Source: Bacteriovorax sp. PP10 (GTDB lineage: Bacteria > Bdellovibrionota > Bacteriovoracia > Bacteriovoracales > Bacteriovoracaceae). From it: a stretch of DNA of 64,000 nucleotides. The notes beneath the pieces were generated by a model. The model saw only the letters and a program-made list of their open reading frames with translations. It did not search any database and was not told where the DNA came from. The stretch spans positions 1,736,001 to 1,800,000 of the forward strand of contig NZ_JAYGJQ010000001.1 in the NCBI RefSeq assembly GCF_035013165.1. Direction: 5' to 3'. Position numbers and translations under genes: made by a program. Shown here in pieces: positions 35,786 through 44,803 of the stretch (the stretch's first letter is position 1; each line of letters starts with the position of its first letter).

Positions 35786-36568
35786 TCAAAGTTTCTGCAC
35801 CTCAGTTAACTCCAAAAGCTTAGAAACAAAATTCTCTTGGATAGCATTGTCCATTGAATAAAGACCGTTTTCCTTGTTTTGCAGCCATTTGCTGGCAAAA
35901 ATAGCACCTGTTCCAAATGCAGCTCTATTTATACTTTCATGGGTTAATCTTAGAGTTTGATGAGGGAGTCCGAAAATAACCTCATGTTTCCCGATTATTC
36001 CTCCGACTCTGATTGAGTTTACATGTTTACCTGGATCTAGATTTAAATTTGTAGCGAGTTTTAACGCAGTTCCTGAAATATCTTTTTTATCTCTAAAATG
36101 CTCTTCAATAACTTCTATGTCAGCATGGGGGATTATTTTTTGAAGTAATTTTGAGGCCATCATTAACCAGTTGATCCCAAGTGTAATATTAGGAGAATGA
36201 AGGATTGCGGTTTCCTTTGATGCCTCTAGGATATTCGTAAATTGCTCTGTAGTATAATTTGAAATAGCTGAAACTATTTTCGCTCCAGATTTCGAGATTT
36301 CAGAATAAAGCTTGCATGCATTACTAGAAGAAAAATCTATTACTATATCGACAGGATTTTTATCAAGAAATGGTTTGTTCATTTTATCTTCGGAGATAAA
36401 AGGTGCAAATTTTTTATCAAACCCTAATGAATGACTAGCGTAAAGCAATTCTTTAGAGATTGTCCGCTTACAGACCCATTCTAAGCTCAGTGCCGGGTCA
36501 GAAACAAGTTCTTTGGCCACAATCGATCCGGTTCTTCCAAAGCCTAATAGACCAATTCTAATTTTCAT
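35786..36568 (-). CDS. dapB: 4-hydroxy-tetrahydrodipicolinate reductase (DapB) homologue
   Basis: A 260-residue DapB-family protein. The NAD(P)-binding loop is GLLGFGRTGSIV (canonical G(A/C)xGRMG, with GRTG here). The substrate region reads EEHFRDKKDISGTAL, matching EHHHRxKxDxPSGTA with Lys and SGTA retained but one active-site His replaced by Phe. The C-terminal half VGGIIGKHEVIFGLPHQTLRLTH is typical. The enzyme reduces the dihydrodipicolinate-stage intermediate in lysine/diaminopimelate synthesis. Its presence among ion-transport genes is odd. It may be a second copy or a recruited reductase. Confidence 0.78.
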   Translation of the reverse strand: MKIRIGLLGFGRTGSIVAKELVSDPALSLEWVCKRTISKELLYASHSLGFDKKFAPFISEDKMNKPFLDKNPVDIVIDFSSSNACKLYSEISKSGAKIVSAISNYTTEQFTNILEASKETAILHSPNITLGINWLMMASKLLQKIIPHADIEVIEEHFRDKKDISGTALKLATNLNLDPGKHVNSIRVGGIIGKHEVIFGLPHQTLRLTHESINRAAFGTGAIFASKWLQNKENGLYSMDNAIQENFVSKLLELTEVQKL

Positions 36569-36726
36569 AATTTCTCCAAAGTCGGTATAACTTTAATTAA
36601 TTAGACATAACTCCGTAAATTAAGCACCCAATCCACACTAACCAAAATAGTTTATCTACCATTTATGATTTTCAATTTTCACGCTTCACTCCTTGAAATA
36701 ATTTAATTAAGCAACTGCAATTAAAA

Positions 36727-38001
36727 CTATGGAAGTAATCCAAAACATAAAAGAGATATAATTGTCGGTATTAGAGCACCTTTTAAAATTCCTAATGGAG
36801 ATATATTTTCATCATCAAAGGCAACTTTTAATATCCCATAGCCCGCAGGATTGGGTGCATTGGCTATTACGGTTAATCCACCTCCAGAAACTGCCCCTGC
36901 TAATAAGTAATATTTTGCAGAGTCAGATAGCTCAACTAGAGATCCCAAATAGGTCAAGGCCGCGTTGTCTGTTAGTGCAGTTAACCCAGTCGCTCCAAAA
37001 AAGAGAATATAGTCTGAAAGATTTGTAATAAGAGGCTGGAGCCACCATTTTTGTGGAGTTCCTAGAACTATTAGGCCAGCTAGAAAAAATCCAACCATTA
37101 AGGATTCTTTAATTTTAATACTATCTTGAAATTCTTTTGTTACAGAAGTAAATCCAAGAAAAAATAAAAATAAACCAATGAATATTGTAAGGTGGTGAGC
37201 AGTTATAACAACCGCGATTAAAAATAATAAGTGAATGCATATAACCCATATTGGAGTATCAGTATTTTTTTTAGATATTTTATTTTGTAAATCTAAAGTT
37301 CCAGTCAATTCTTTTTTAAAGACCAAGGTAATCAAAATAGTACTTATGAAGCAAGAGATAGCACCCTTGTATCCAAAGTTCACAAACATATGTTCAAGAC
37401 CCCATCCCCATTTACTTGCAACCATTAAGACTGGAGGTGCTGCAAAATGGGAGAGAGTACCTCCAATTGACACATTCACGAAAAGTAATCCAATGGTAGC
37501 GTACTTAAATTTTAGACTCATAGATTTTGAAAAAAAGTATTTTAATAAAATTAGTGCCGTTACAGTCATTGCAGCTGGTTCGGTAATAAATGATCCAACC
37601 AGTGGACCAAGAATCATGACAGTTAAATAGAATGCCATCTTGCCAGATAAGGGAATAAGTTTAGAAAATTTAATGATTAATTTTTCTGCTAATTGCACAA
37701 TGGGTTTTGTACCTGCCATGGCCATAATAACAAAAACAAAAGCTGGTTCTGTGAAATTAAGTGTCTCAATGTAGTGAACAGACTCGGAGTATCCAATATA
37801 AAATATCATTATTGTAAAAAATAAAATCGACCATATTCCAAATACTGCTTCAATTTCGGCCAAATAATGAAAAAGATTTTCGTGAACAGAGCCTTCGGGA
37901 TAACGATGAGCGAATTTTGCAAATTTGCTAACAAGGAATGTGTGAACGATGGCCAAAAGAAAAATAATAGACGCGGCAATTTCAAGGTTGCTAGGATTCA
38001 T
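36727..38001 (-). CDS. Putative Na+/H+ antiporter (Na_H_antiport_3 family)
   Basis: A 424-residue protein with about 11-12 hydrophobic helices, matching the putative Na+/H+ antiporter family (PF07399). Family-type segments include ILGPLVGSFITEPAAMTVTALILL, GGTLSHFAAPPVLMVA and FFGATGLTALTDNAALTYLG, the last with the Asp and Thr/Asn residues common in ion-transporter discontinuous helices. The start is ATG 38001 with AGGTG; the GTG at 38010 overlaps that site. Nearby NhaR-like and ClC genes support a sodium or pH role. Confidence 0.78.
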   Translation of the reverse strand: MNPSNLEIAASIIFLLAIVHTFLVSKFAKFAHRYPEGSVHENLFHYLAEIEAVFGIWSILFFTIMIFYIGYSESVHYIETLNFTEPAFVFVIMAMAGTKPIVQLAEKLIIKFSKLIPLSGKMAFYLTVMILGPLVGSFITEPAAMTVTALILLKYFFSKSMSLKFKYATIGLLFVNVSIGGTLSHFAAPPVLMVASKWGWGLEHMFVNFGYKGAISCFISTILITLVFKKELTGTLDLQNKISKKNTDTPIWVICIHLLFLIAVVITAHHLTIFIGLFLFFLGFTSVTKEFQDSIKIKESLMVGFFLAGLIVLGTPQKWWLQPLITNLSDYILFFGATGLTALTDNAALTYLGSLVELSDSAKYYLLAGAVSGGGLTVIANAPNPAGYGILKVAFDDENISPLGILKGALIPTIISLLCFGLLP

Positions 38002-38162
38002 AATATTCACCTAAATGATATTACAATGGCGACCCTACCATGGAAAACTCTCGTCTTAAAATAAGGCGAAACCCTTTTTTGTATATCAAATTTCAACACA
38101 TATATGTTGTTGTGTCAATTAAGGCATATAATACATTAATTTAAACGGCGTACAGTTTTTTA

Positions 38163-38192
38163 AAACTGAAGCTCTTTGTAGAGCTTCAGTTT
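38163..38192. terminator. Perfect 13-bp hairpin downstream of the ClC gene
   Basis: AAACTGAAGCTCT (38163-38175) pairs perfectly with AGAGCTTCAGTTT (38180-38192) around TTGT. It lies 106 bases downstream of the ClC gene (minus strand), before the antiporter gene. No clean T-run follows on either strand, so transcript-end role is inferred. Confidence 0.55.
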
Positions 38193-38298
38193 AGGAAGAT
38201 TTTTAGAGCTAATAGTACTTGCTACTCTGAAAGTATTACCTCGAAACTCAATTTTTAAAATTATAAAATCACTATATTAGAAATAGCTTTTAATTATA

Positions 38299-39579
38299 TT
38301 ATCTGTGATCTTTTTGATGAGAAGAGTTTGAAACCCCATTAGATACTAAATAAGATACTGTAGAAGCTATAATACCAAGAACGACTAGTGATGGCTCTCC
38401 TGAAATTTCTGCAATTAAAACAGGACCAAATAGAAGGCCATTGTAGCTAGCAGCTATAAATGAAGCAATCCCAATGATTGGTAATATTCCAGGAGTTGCA
38501 AAATGAAAAAGCAATTGAAAAACTTCACCTATACATGCACCGATTGTAGCGGAGGGAAGAAACAATCCACCGACACCACCAAATGCAAAGGTTATTATAG
38601 TCGCGAGTGATTTTAGAATTGAGATAAGAAATGATTGATCAATGTCATATTTATTTGCCAACAAATTATTGATTACATCGTTGCCACCAAACATTGTTAC
38701 GTAATGGCCAAAATGATAAAGTCCAATATAGGCAATAAGGCTTAAGAGAATACCACCTAACAAATATTTGGTCATAAGGCTTAATTTGCTAGTAAAGTTA
38801 AGATTAATTTTCTTCAATATATTTATGAAAGATGTTGAGAATAATCCTGTTATAACTCCAATTAAAGCGCAAATAAATATATCTTGCCACCTTAAATCAT
38901 AATTCAAATTTATTATAAAAAATTTGGCACTGCCACGAAACTGTATAAATACAGTGTAACTTGTTACAGCTCCTATAAAGGACTGCACCAAAGGCTCATG
39001 AGCAAAATCTTTTTTATATGGCGATTCTAGCGCCATGATTGTACCAGATAGCGGAGCTTTAAAAATTGCAGCAATACCGGCAGATGCTCCTGTCATTATT
39101 GCATCTGATAAGTTTCCGTCAAAGTGAAGCACGGGTTTTAAAAAATTTATAATTCTTTGAGTGAATAATCCAATAGCAGCTCCGAGCCATTTAGATGATC
39201 CTTCTAGGCCAGCACTCGCTCCAAATCCAATTGTGGTCAGGGAAGCAAAAAATTTAGGAATAGACTTCCTAAGGCTCAATGATTTAGGAGTTGTATGAAA
39301 TGCATGAACAACTTCATCAGCAGTTGAAGTAGTTAAAACAGAAAATTGTTTGATAATTAATCCAGTTAATATCATTCCGATAAAGGGGAGCATTCCTAAA
39401 AGATGCAAAGGAATATATTTTTTAGTTTGCATAGCAAACATATCAGTTAGTAGCCAGTCATAGAAAGCAACTGATAGACCGACTAAAGATCCGATAATTA
39501 TGCCATTGAATATAGCTGACTTCGAAGTTTTAACACCTAAAATACTTTCATTAAAGTAATTAGTAATTGTTAGTTTCAT
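38299..39579 (-). CDS. ClC-family chloride channel/antiporter
   Basis: A 426-residue ClC protein with many hydrophobic helices. Filter motifs are recognisable: GASAGLEGSSKWLG, where the GxEGP-type loop keeps the gating Glu; GASAGIAAIFKAPLSGTIMALES; and GGVGGLFLPSATIGACIGE, matching GxFxP. The retained gating Glu is compatible with H+/Cl- exchange or a gated channel. No CBS domains. The ATG at 39579 has AAGG upstream; the TTG at 39594 is rejected. It is divergent from the NhaR-like gene. Confidence 0.86.
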   Translation of the reverse strand: MKLTITNYFNESILGVKTSKSAIFNGIIIGSLVGLSVAFYDWLLTDMFAMQTKKYIPLHLLGMLPFIGMILTGLIIKQFSVLTTSTADEVVHAFHTTPKSLSLRKSIPKFFASLTTIGFGASAGLEGSSKWLGAAIGLFTQRIINFLKPVLHFDGNLSDAIMTGASAGIAAIFKAPLSGTIMALESPYKKDFAHEPLVQSFIGAVTSYTVFIQFRGSAKFFIINLNYDLRWQDIFICALIGVITGLFSTSFINILKKINLNFTSKLSLMTKYLLGGILLSLIAYIGLYHFGHYVTMFGGNDVINNLLANKYDIDQSFLISILKSLATIITFAFGGVGGLFLPSATIGACIGEVFQLLFHFATPGILPIIGIASFIAASYNGLLFGPVLIAEISGEPSLVVLGIIASTVSYLVSNGVSNSSHQKDHR

Positions 39580-39609
39580 TGGAAAACCTTGCAAAAATAA
39601 TGATTTATT

Positions 39610-39630
39610 GATATAGTTATATTCTATATC
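39610..39630. promoter_or_regulatory. Candidate LysR/NhaR operator between clc and nhaR-like genes
   Basis: GATATAG-N7-CTATATC is a perfect 7-bp dyad in the 77-base divergent intergenic region, 30 bases from the ClC start and 26 from the regulator start. This fits the interrupted dyads bound by LysR regulators. Binding is inferred. Confidence 0.6.
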
Positions 39631-39656
39631 ACGACAATCCGAATAAGGAAAATGCT

Positions 39657-40577
39657 ATGTATAATTATAATCATCTTTACTATTATTATATTACGGCACA
39701 GTTCGCTAGTATAACTAAGGCATCGGAATATTTAAAAATATCGCAGCCTTCATTAAGCTCTCAGATTAAAATTCTTGAAGAATCTATGGGGGTAAGTTTA
39801 TTTATTAGAAATGGTCGAAATATTGAATTAACCCAAAAAGGTAAAATCATTTATTCATTTTGTTCTAAAATGTTTAAAGAGACGGATGGCTTATCCAAGT
39901 TTCTTAACAATATAGAAGGTGAGAATAATGAATTGTTGAAGATTGCTGTTTCAGATCAAATAGAGCGCCCATTCATTGCAGAAATAATTGGTAAATTTAT
40001 GAAAAAAAATAAAACTGACAAAGTTCCCAAAATTATTCTTAGCACTGGAACACATGAGAGTTTAGTTACTGACTTTAATATGGGGGAATACGACTTATTT
40101 ATTTCTCATTCTAATAAATCATTTGGAAAAAGAAGATTTGATACTGTGGATTTACCTGTCGCTTTAATAGGATTGCCAAAGTTTTTATTTAAAGACGGAA
40201 AAAATTATAAAAATATTTCTTCATTTTTAAAAAATAATCAATCAGGATTTATTATGCCTGATGATAGTTTTAAACTAAGGGATGAGATTGATGTGTTTTT
40301 TACTGAAGAAAAATTTCGTCCCGAAATTAATTTTGAAAGCAATATCTTATCCGCAAATGTGAGGTGTCTGATTGAGGGGGCCGGGGTAGCCTTTTTACCT
40401 ATTGCATATGTAAAAAAAGAAATTAAAAAAGGAATTCTCGCAAGCTATGCGCCATCTCTAGGTTTTTGGAATCATCAACTTTATATTTCTACTAAAGTTG
40501 GCGATGGTGCACAAAAGAGTTCAGAAGAATTTAAAATGTTATTTTTAGAAGAAGTTAATATAAATAGTGTAAGCTGA
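39657..40577 (+). CDS. NhaR-like LysR-family regulator
   Basis: A 306-residue LysR protein. The N-terminal helix-turn-helix opens MYNYNHLYYYYITAQFASIT, very like NhaR (NYNHLYYFW), and continues KASEYLKISQPSLSSQIKILEESMGVSLFIR. The C-terminal effector domain (about 90-300) is of the LysR_substrate type. NhaR activates sodium antiporter genes in response to Na+ in enterics. Here the neighbours ClC and the antiporter are the obvious targets. The start has AAGGAAAA. Confidence 0.82.
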   Translation: MYNYNHLYYYYITAQFASITKASEYLKISQPSLSSQIKILEESMGVSLFIRNGRNIELTQKGKIIYSFCSKMFKETDGLSKFLNNIEGENNELLKIAVSDQIERPFIAEIIGKFMKKNKTDKVPKIILSTGTHESLVTDFNMGEYDLFISHSNKSFGKRRFDTVDLPVALIGLPKFLFKDGKNYKNISSFLKNNQSGFIMPDDSFKLRDEIDVFFTEEKFRPEINFESNILSANVRCLIEGAGVAFLPIAYVKKEIKKGILASYAPSLGFWNHQLYISTKVGDGAQKSSEEFKMLFLEEVNINSVS

Positions 40578-40842
40578 GTTGTTACTTATCTCTATTTTCA
40601 CCATGCTTTTTATCTAATACCTCTTATAGTTTTTAGTTATGAATTTATTCTGGAAAATTAGTTTTCATTGCCATTTAAGCTTTTATGTGTATATTATGAA
40701 TTTTAGATTGTTCTAAATAGTCATTATACATTTTCAAATATTCAGCGTTTTATTTTTAACAATATCAATAATTATAAAAATTATAAATAACTTCTCTAAT
40801 AATTAATTCATTAAGTTCAAAAATATCTTCATCGAGGTTTTA

Positions 40843-43050
40843 ATGGTAAATTCAAGTCCCAAGCATATCTTTATTTCTAATAGACTTCCTTTTAGTGTCG
40901 ACGAAAATAAGGAATTAAAGCGTGGATCTGGTGGGTTAGTATCCGCACTTCTTGGGGTAAGCCTTGATGAACCGTTTACATGGATGGGGTTTGAAACCTC
41001 TGAGTTCCAGGCTGATTTATTTAAGAAAGATGCTTCAAGTGTTCAAAAGAATCTTTTAATAGAACCAGTCCTTATTGATAAAAAATTATACGATTGTTAC
41101 TATGATGAATTTTGTAATGATGTTTTGTGGCCACTGTTTCACTATGAGAGTCAGCAAACATTCTTTAAACAAGAAGCTTGGGATGCATACGTTTTAGCAA
41201 ACAAATTAATGGCCAATGCTATTTTAAAAACCGCTAAAGATAATGATAATATTTGGATCCATGATTTTCACTTTTTTCTTCTTCCGAAAATGTTAAAGGA
41301 CATCAATCCCAGACTAAAAATCGGAGTTTTTCTTCATACACCATTTCCCAGCGCTGAAATCTTTCGGCAGCTACCTGTAAGAGAAGAACTCTTAGGAAGT
41401 GTTATCCTTGCTGACTTAATTGGTTTTCACGAGCATTCGTATTTAAGACATTTTACTGTATCCATGAAAGCTCACTTAGGAATTGATTCTAGCTTTTTTA
41501 AAGCGCGCATAGGAAATCACATTCTTCATCTTGGAGTCTATCCTATAAGTATTGATTCTATAGGATTAAAGGCAAAAGCAGAAAGTCCTAAAGTCGTTGC
41601 TCAAACTAAAGAATATTATAATACAATTAATTCAGAGTATTTAATTCTTGGTGTTGATCGTCTTGATTATTCAAAGGGGCTAAAGTTAAAATTAAAAGGC
41701 TTTAAAAGGTTACTTCGAAAATATCCAGAATTAATTGGTAGAGTTAATTTACTTCAGGTCGCGATCCCAACCAGAATTAAAGTTCCAAGTTATATTCATT
41801 TAAAAAATGAAATTGATAAATTAGTAGGTGAGATTAATGGTGAGTTTGGTCGACCAGATTATAATCCTGTCAGCTATATATATAACTCAGTCTCAGAAGT
41901 AGAGTTATTGGCCTTGTACAGAAGATCACAGGCAATGCTTATTACAAGTAAGAGAGATGGGATGAATTTGGTTTCGATGGAGTATTGTATTTCACAAAAT
42001 ATGGAAAATCCCGGTTCTTTGATATTAAGTGAATTTGCGGGAGCAGCTTCATTGTTTGGTTCAGCTCTTATCATTAATCCTTGGAATGAAGACTCAATTG
42101 CTGACAATATTTATCAAAGTTTTATAATGGAAAAGGAAGAAAAAATTCAGCGAATGGAAGGCATACAAAATATTCTTACGAAATACTCAGCAAGTATGTG
42201 GGCCAGAAATTTTTTAAAAGATCTTGAAGGCACACATGAGGGCGTAGTTAAGGGACAGACGATCAAAATTCTTCCTGAGCTTGAAAAATGGCCTCTTGAA
42301 ATGAAGCAAATTCTTCAAAAATATAAAAAAATTAAATTATTCCTTGATTATGATGGCACGTTAGTTGGATTTCATAATAAATATCAAGAGGCTTCTATTT
42401 CACCTGAGATGATCAGTTTGTTAAAGGATTTAAGTAAATGGATGAAAATTTCTATTATCAGTGGAAGGTCTCCAGAATTTTTAGACTCTCAGTTTAATCA
42501 TGTCGATGTTGAAATGGCCGCTGAACATGGTGCCTATTATAAAGATTCTAAAAGTGAATGGATTTGTCGCGTAACTAGTGATACCAGTACTTGGTTTCCG
42601 GAAGTTATAAAAGTCATGAATTCATATACAGATAAAGTGCCTCTTTCTAGTATTGAAATAAAAAAATCATCCGTGGTTTGGCATTACAGACAATCTCCAA
42701 ATGACTTTGCGACCTTTCAGGCCCGTAAGCTTGATGATGAATTACAAGCATGTCTTTCAAATCAACCAGTCGCAATTTCGATTGGTTCAAAAATAGTCGA
42801 AGCAAAGGCCACTGAATGTAATAAAGGTGATTATATTAGGTTTAGAATGTCACAAGAAGATGATACTTTATTTATATGCATTGGTGATGATAAAACTGAT
42901 GAGGATATGTTCAAAATAGCAAAGGAAAATGGTCTGACTATAAAAGTTGGCAGCGAAGAAAGTGAAGCACAGTTTTGTCTAGCAAAACAAAGTGACGTTT
43001 TCACATTTTTAAAAGGATTATACAATTATGAAAACGGTCCACAAATATAA
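40843..43050 (+). CDS. Bifunctional trehalose-6-phosphate synthase/phosphatase (OtsA-OtsB fusion)
   Basis: A 735-residue fusion. Residues 1-475 are the GT20 synthase: SNRLPF at the start, GSGGLVSAL, IHDFHFFLLP, GVDRLDYSKGL and ITSKRDGMNLVSMEY, all substrate-binding motifs. Residues about 490-735 are a HAD phosphatase (LFLDYDGTL with the nucleophilic Asp, SGRSPEFL, GDDKTDEDMF). It makes trehalose from UDP-glucose and glucose-6-phosphate, an osmoprotectant. The end overlaps the GH15 gene by 23 bases. The start has GAGG. Confidence 0.9.
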   Translation: MVNSSPKHIFISNRLPFSVDENKELKRGSGGLVSALLGVSLDEPFTWMGFETSEFQADLFKKDASSVQKNLLIEPVLIDKKLYDCYYDEFCNDVLWPLFHYESQQTFFKQEAWDAYVLANKLMANAILKTAKDNDNIWIHDFHFFLLPKMLKDINPRLKIGVFLHTPFPSAEIFRQLPVREELLGSVILADLIGFHEHSYLRHFTVSMKAHLGIDSSFFKARIGNHILHLGVYPISIDSIGLKAKAESPKVVAQTKEYYNTINSEYLILGVDRLDYSKGLKLKLKGFKRLLRKYPELIGRVNLLQVAIPTRIKVPSYIHLKNEIDKLVGEINGEFGRPDYNPVSYIYNSVSEVELLALYRRSQAMLITSKRDGMNLVSMEYCISQNMENPGSLILSEFAGAASLFGSALIINPWNEDSIADNIYQSFIMEKEEKIQRMEGIQNILTKYSASMWARNFLKDLEGTHEGVVKGQTIKILPELEKWPLEMKQILQKYKKIKLFLDYDGTLVGFHNKYQEASISPEMISLLKDLSKWMKISIISGRSPEFLDSQFNHVDVEMAAEHGAYYKDSKSEWICRVTSDTSTWFPEVIKVMNSYTDKVPLSSIEIKKSSVVWHYRQSPNDFATFQARKLDDELQACLSNQPVAISIGSKIVEAKATECNKGDYIRFRMSQEDDTLFICIGDDKTDEDMFKIAKENGLTIKVGSEESEAQFCLAKQSDVFTFLKGLYNYENGPQI

Positions 43051-44803
43051 TTATGCTGTAACTGGAAACTGTAATTACCTAGCTTATGTAAAAGACGATA
43101 GTTCTTTGGATTGGATGTGCTGGCCTCAAATGGATTCTAGTTTCATTTTTGGTGCCTTGTTGGATGATGAAAAAGGCGGTCGTTTTCAAGTTATTCCACA
43201 AACCACTTATAAATCTAGTCAAAAGTATATTGAAAACACACCCATAATTGTTACATCATTTCAATGTGAAGATGGAGATTTTGAAGTTATAGATTTTGCT
43301 CCAAGGTTTGTTAATTTTAACCGTTCACATAAACCTCTCCAGTTTTTTCGTAAAATAAAGAGAATTAGGGGATTTCCTAAAATCACTATTGTCTGTGATC
43401 CAAGAGGAGATTATGGACAAAGTGTACCAGTCGTAAATATCAGCAGTAATCATATAAGTTTTTCGGGCCTTCATACGCCACTTCGTTTGACTACAAATGC
43501 CTCTAAATCCTATATCGTGGAACAAAGATCATTTGTACTTACTGAAGACTTATATTTAGTTTTATCAGGTGAATCGTTTGAAGCTCCACTTAAAGAAACA
43601 TTAGAAGAATTTTATTACAAAACTGTTGAGAACTGGAGAAAATGGGTTAAAGAGACTTATATACCAAATGTATTTCAAAAAGAGCTAATTCGTTCTGCGA
43701 TTACTATAAAACTTCACCAGTTCGAAGATACGGGGGCAATCATAGCTTCTGGTACGACATCCTTACCGGAAGATCCTGGCAGTGGAAGGAATTGGGATTA
43801 CCGCTACTGCTGGCTTAGAGATTCATATTTTAGTCTTGCAGCACTTAATAGCCTTGGACACTTTGAAGAAGCGGAAAAATATTTGAATTTTGTTCAGAAT
43901 ATTCTCGCTGATATAAAAAAAATACAACCCATGTATAAAATCAACGGGGACACAAGTATTCCTGAAAGTGAAATGGATTTAAAAGGTTATTTAAAAAATA
44001 GTCCTGTTAGGGTTGGAAATGCGGCCCATTTTCAAAAGCAATTTGATTCTTACGGACAAGTGATTTTAAGTTTATTACCTCTTTATACAGATGAAAGAAT
44101 CATTCATCAAAGTCATTCGAAGGACTTGATGCCAATCTATGATTTATTGGATGAGATCTTATTGGTTATGGATTTACCTGATGCCGGTATCTGGGAGTTA
44201 CGTGGAAGAAAAGAAAAACATCTTGGATCATATATTTTTCACTGGGCCGGCGCCAAAGCAGCTAAAAAAATTGCAAATTATTACAATGATCAGAAGCTCT
44301 ATCAAAAAGCAGACTCTGTGGAAACTTTATCTGCTGCCAATATTGAAAAATGCTACTCATCAATAACAAAATGTTATATGGCCGATCAAACATTAAATCA
44401 TTATGATGCTACAGCATTTTTATTAATCACTATGAACTACACCGATGTAACTCAGGAAAAGACTAAAGTGTTTTTTAATAAGTTGCAGTCAGAACTTCTG
44501 ACAGAAGACGGGATGATATATCGTTATCGTACTCCTGATGATTTTGGAGATACGAATGCTACTTTTTTGATTTGTACTTACTGGTATATTGAATCATTAA
44601 TTTGTATGGGAAGACTTGAAGAAGCAACTGTCATATTAAAGAAAATTATAGGCCATGCTAACCATGTAGGTCTCCTAAGTGAAGATCTTGATCCTAAAGA
44701 CGGAAGTCAATGGGGAAATTTCCCACAGACATATAGTCATGTTGGTTTAATTAATGCAGTTTGCAGGCTTGCGAGAAAAAAAGACCTTATGGTATTTGAG
44801 TAA
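43028..44803 (+). CDS. Glycoside hydrolase family 15 protein (trehalase/glucoamylase-like)
   Basis: A 591-residue GH15-type enzyme. An N-terminal beta-sandwich (about 1-190, YAVTGNCNYLAYVKDDSSLDWMCWP) is followed by an (alpha/alpha)6 barrel with GRNWDYRYCWLRDSYF, PDAGIWELRGRKEKHLGSYIFHW (Glu in GIWELR is the expected acid residue) and FPQTYSHVGLINAV (base region EDLDPKDGSQWGNFPQT). GH15 members cleave alpha-glucosidic bonds; those beside otsA/otsB are often trehalases. Likely trehalose recycling. The overlap with otsAB shows translational coupling. Confidence 0.85.
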   Translation: MKTVHKYNYAVTGNCNYLAYVKDDSSLDWMCWPQMDSSFIFGALLDDEKGGRFQVIPQTTYKSSQKYIENTPIIVTSFQCEDGDFEVIDFAPRFVNFNRSHKPLQFFRKIKRIRGFPKITIVCDPRGDYGQSVPVVNISSNHISFSGLHTPLRLTTNASKSYIVEQRSFVLTEDLYLVLSGESFEAPLKETLEEFYYKTVENWRKWVKETYIPNVFQKELIRSAITIKLHQFEDTGAIIASGTTSLPEDPGSGRNWDYRYCWLRDSYFSLAALNSLGHFEEAEKYLNFVQNILADIKKIQPMYKINGDTSIPESEMDLKGYLKNSPVRVGNAAHFQKQFDSYGQVILSLLPLYTDERIIHQSHSKDLMPIYDLLDEILLVMDLPDAGIWELRGRKEKHLGSYIFHWAGAKAAKKIANYYNDQKLYQKADSVETLSAANIEKCYSSITKCYMADQTLNHYDATAFLLITMNYTDVTQEKTKVFFNKLQSELLTEDGMIYRYRTPDDFGDTNATFLICTYWYIESLICMGRLEEATVILKKIIGHANHVGLLSEDLDPKDGSQWGNFPQTYSHVGLINAVCRLARKKDLMVFE

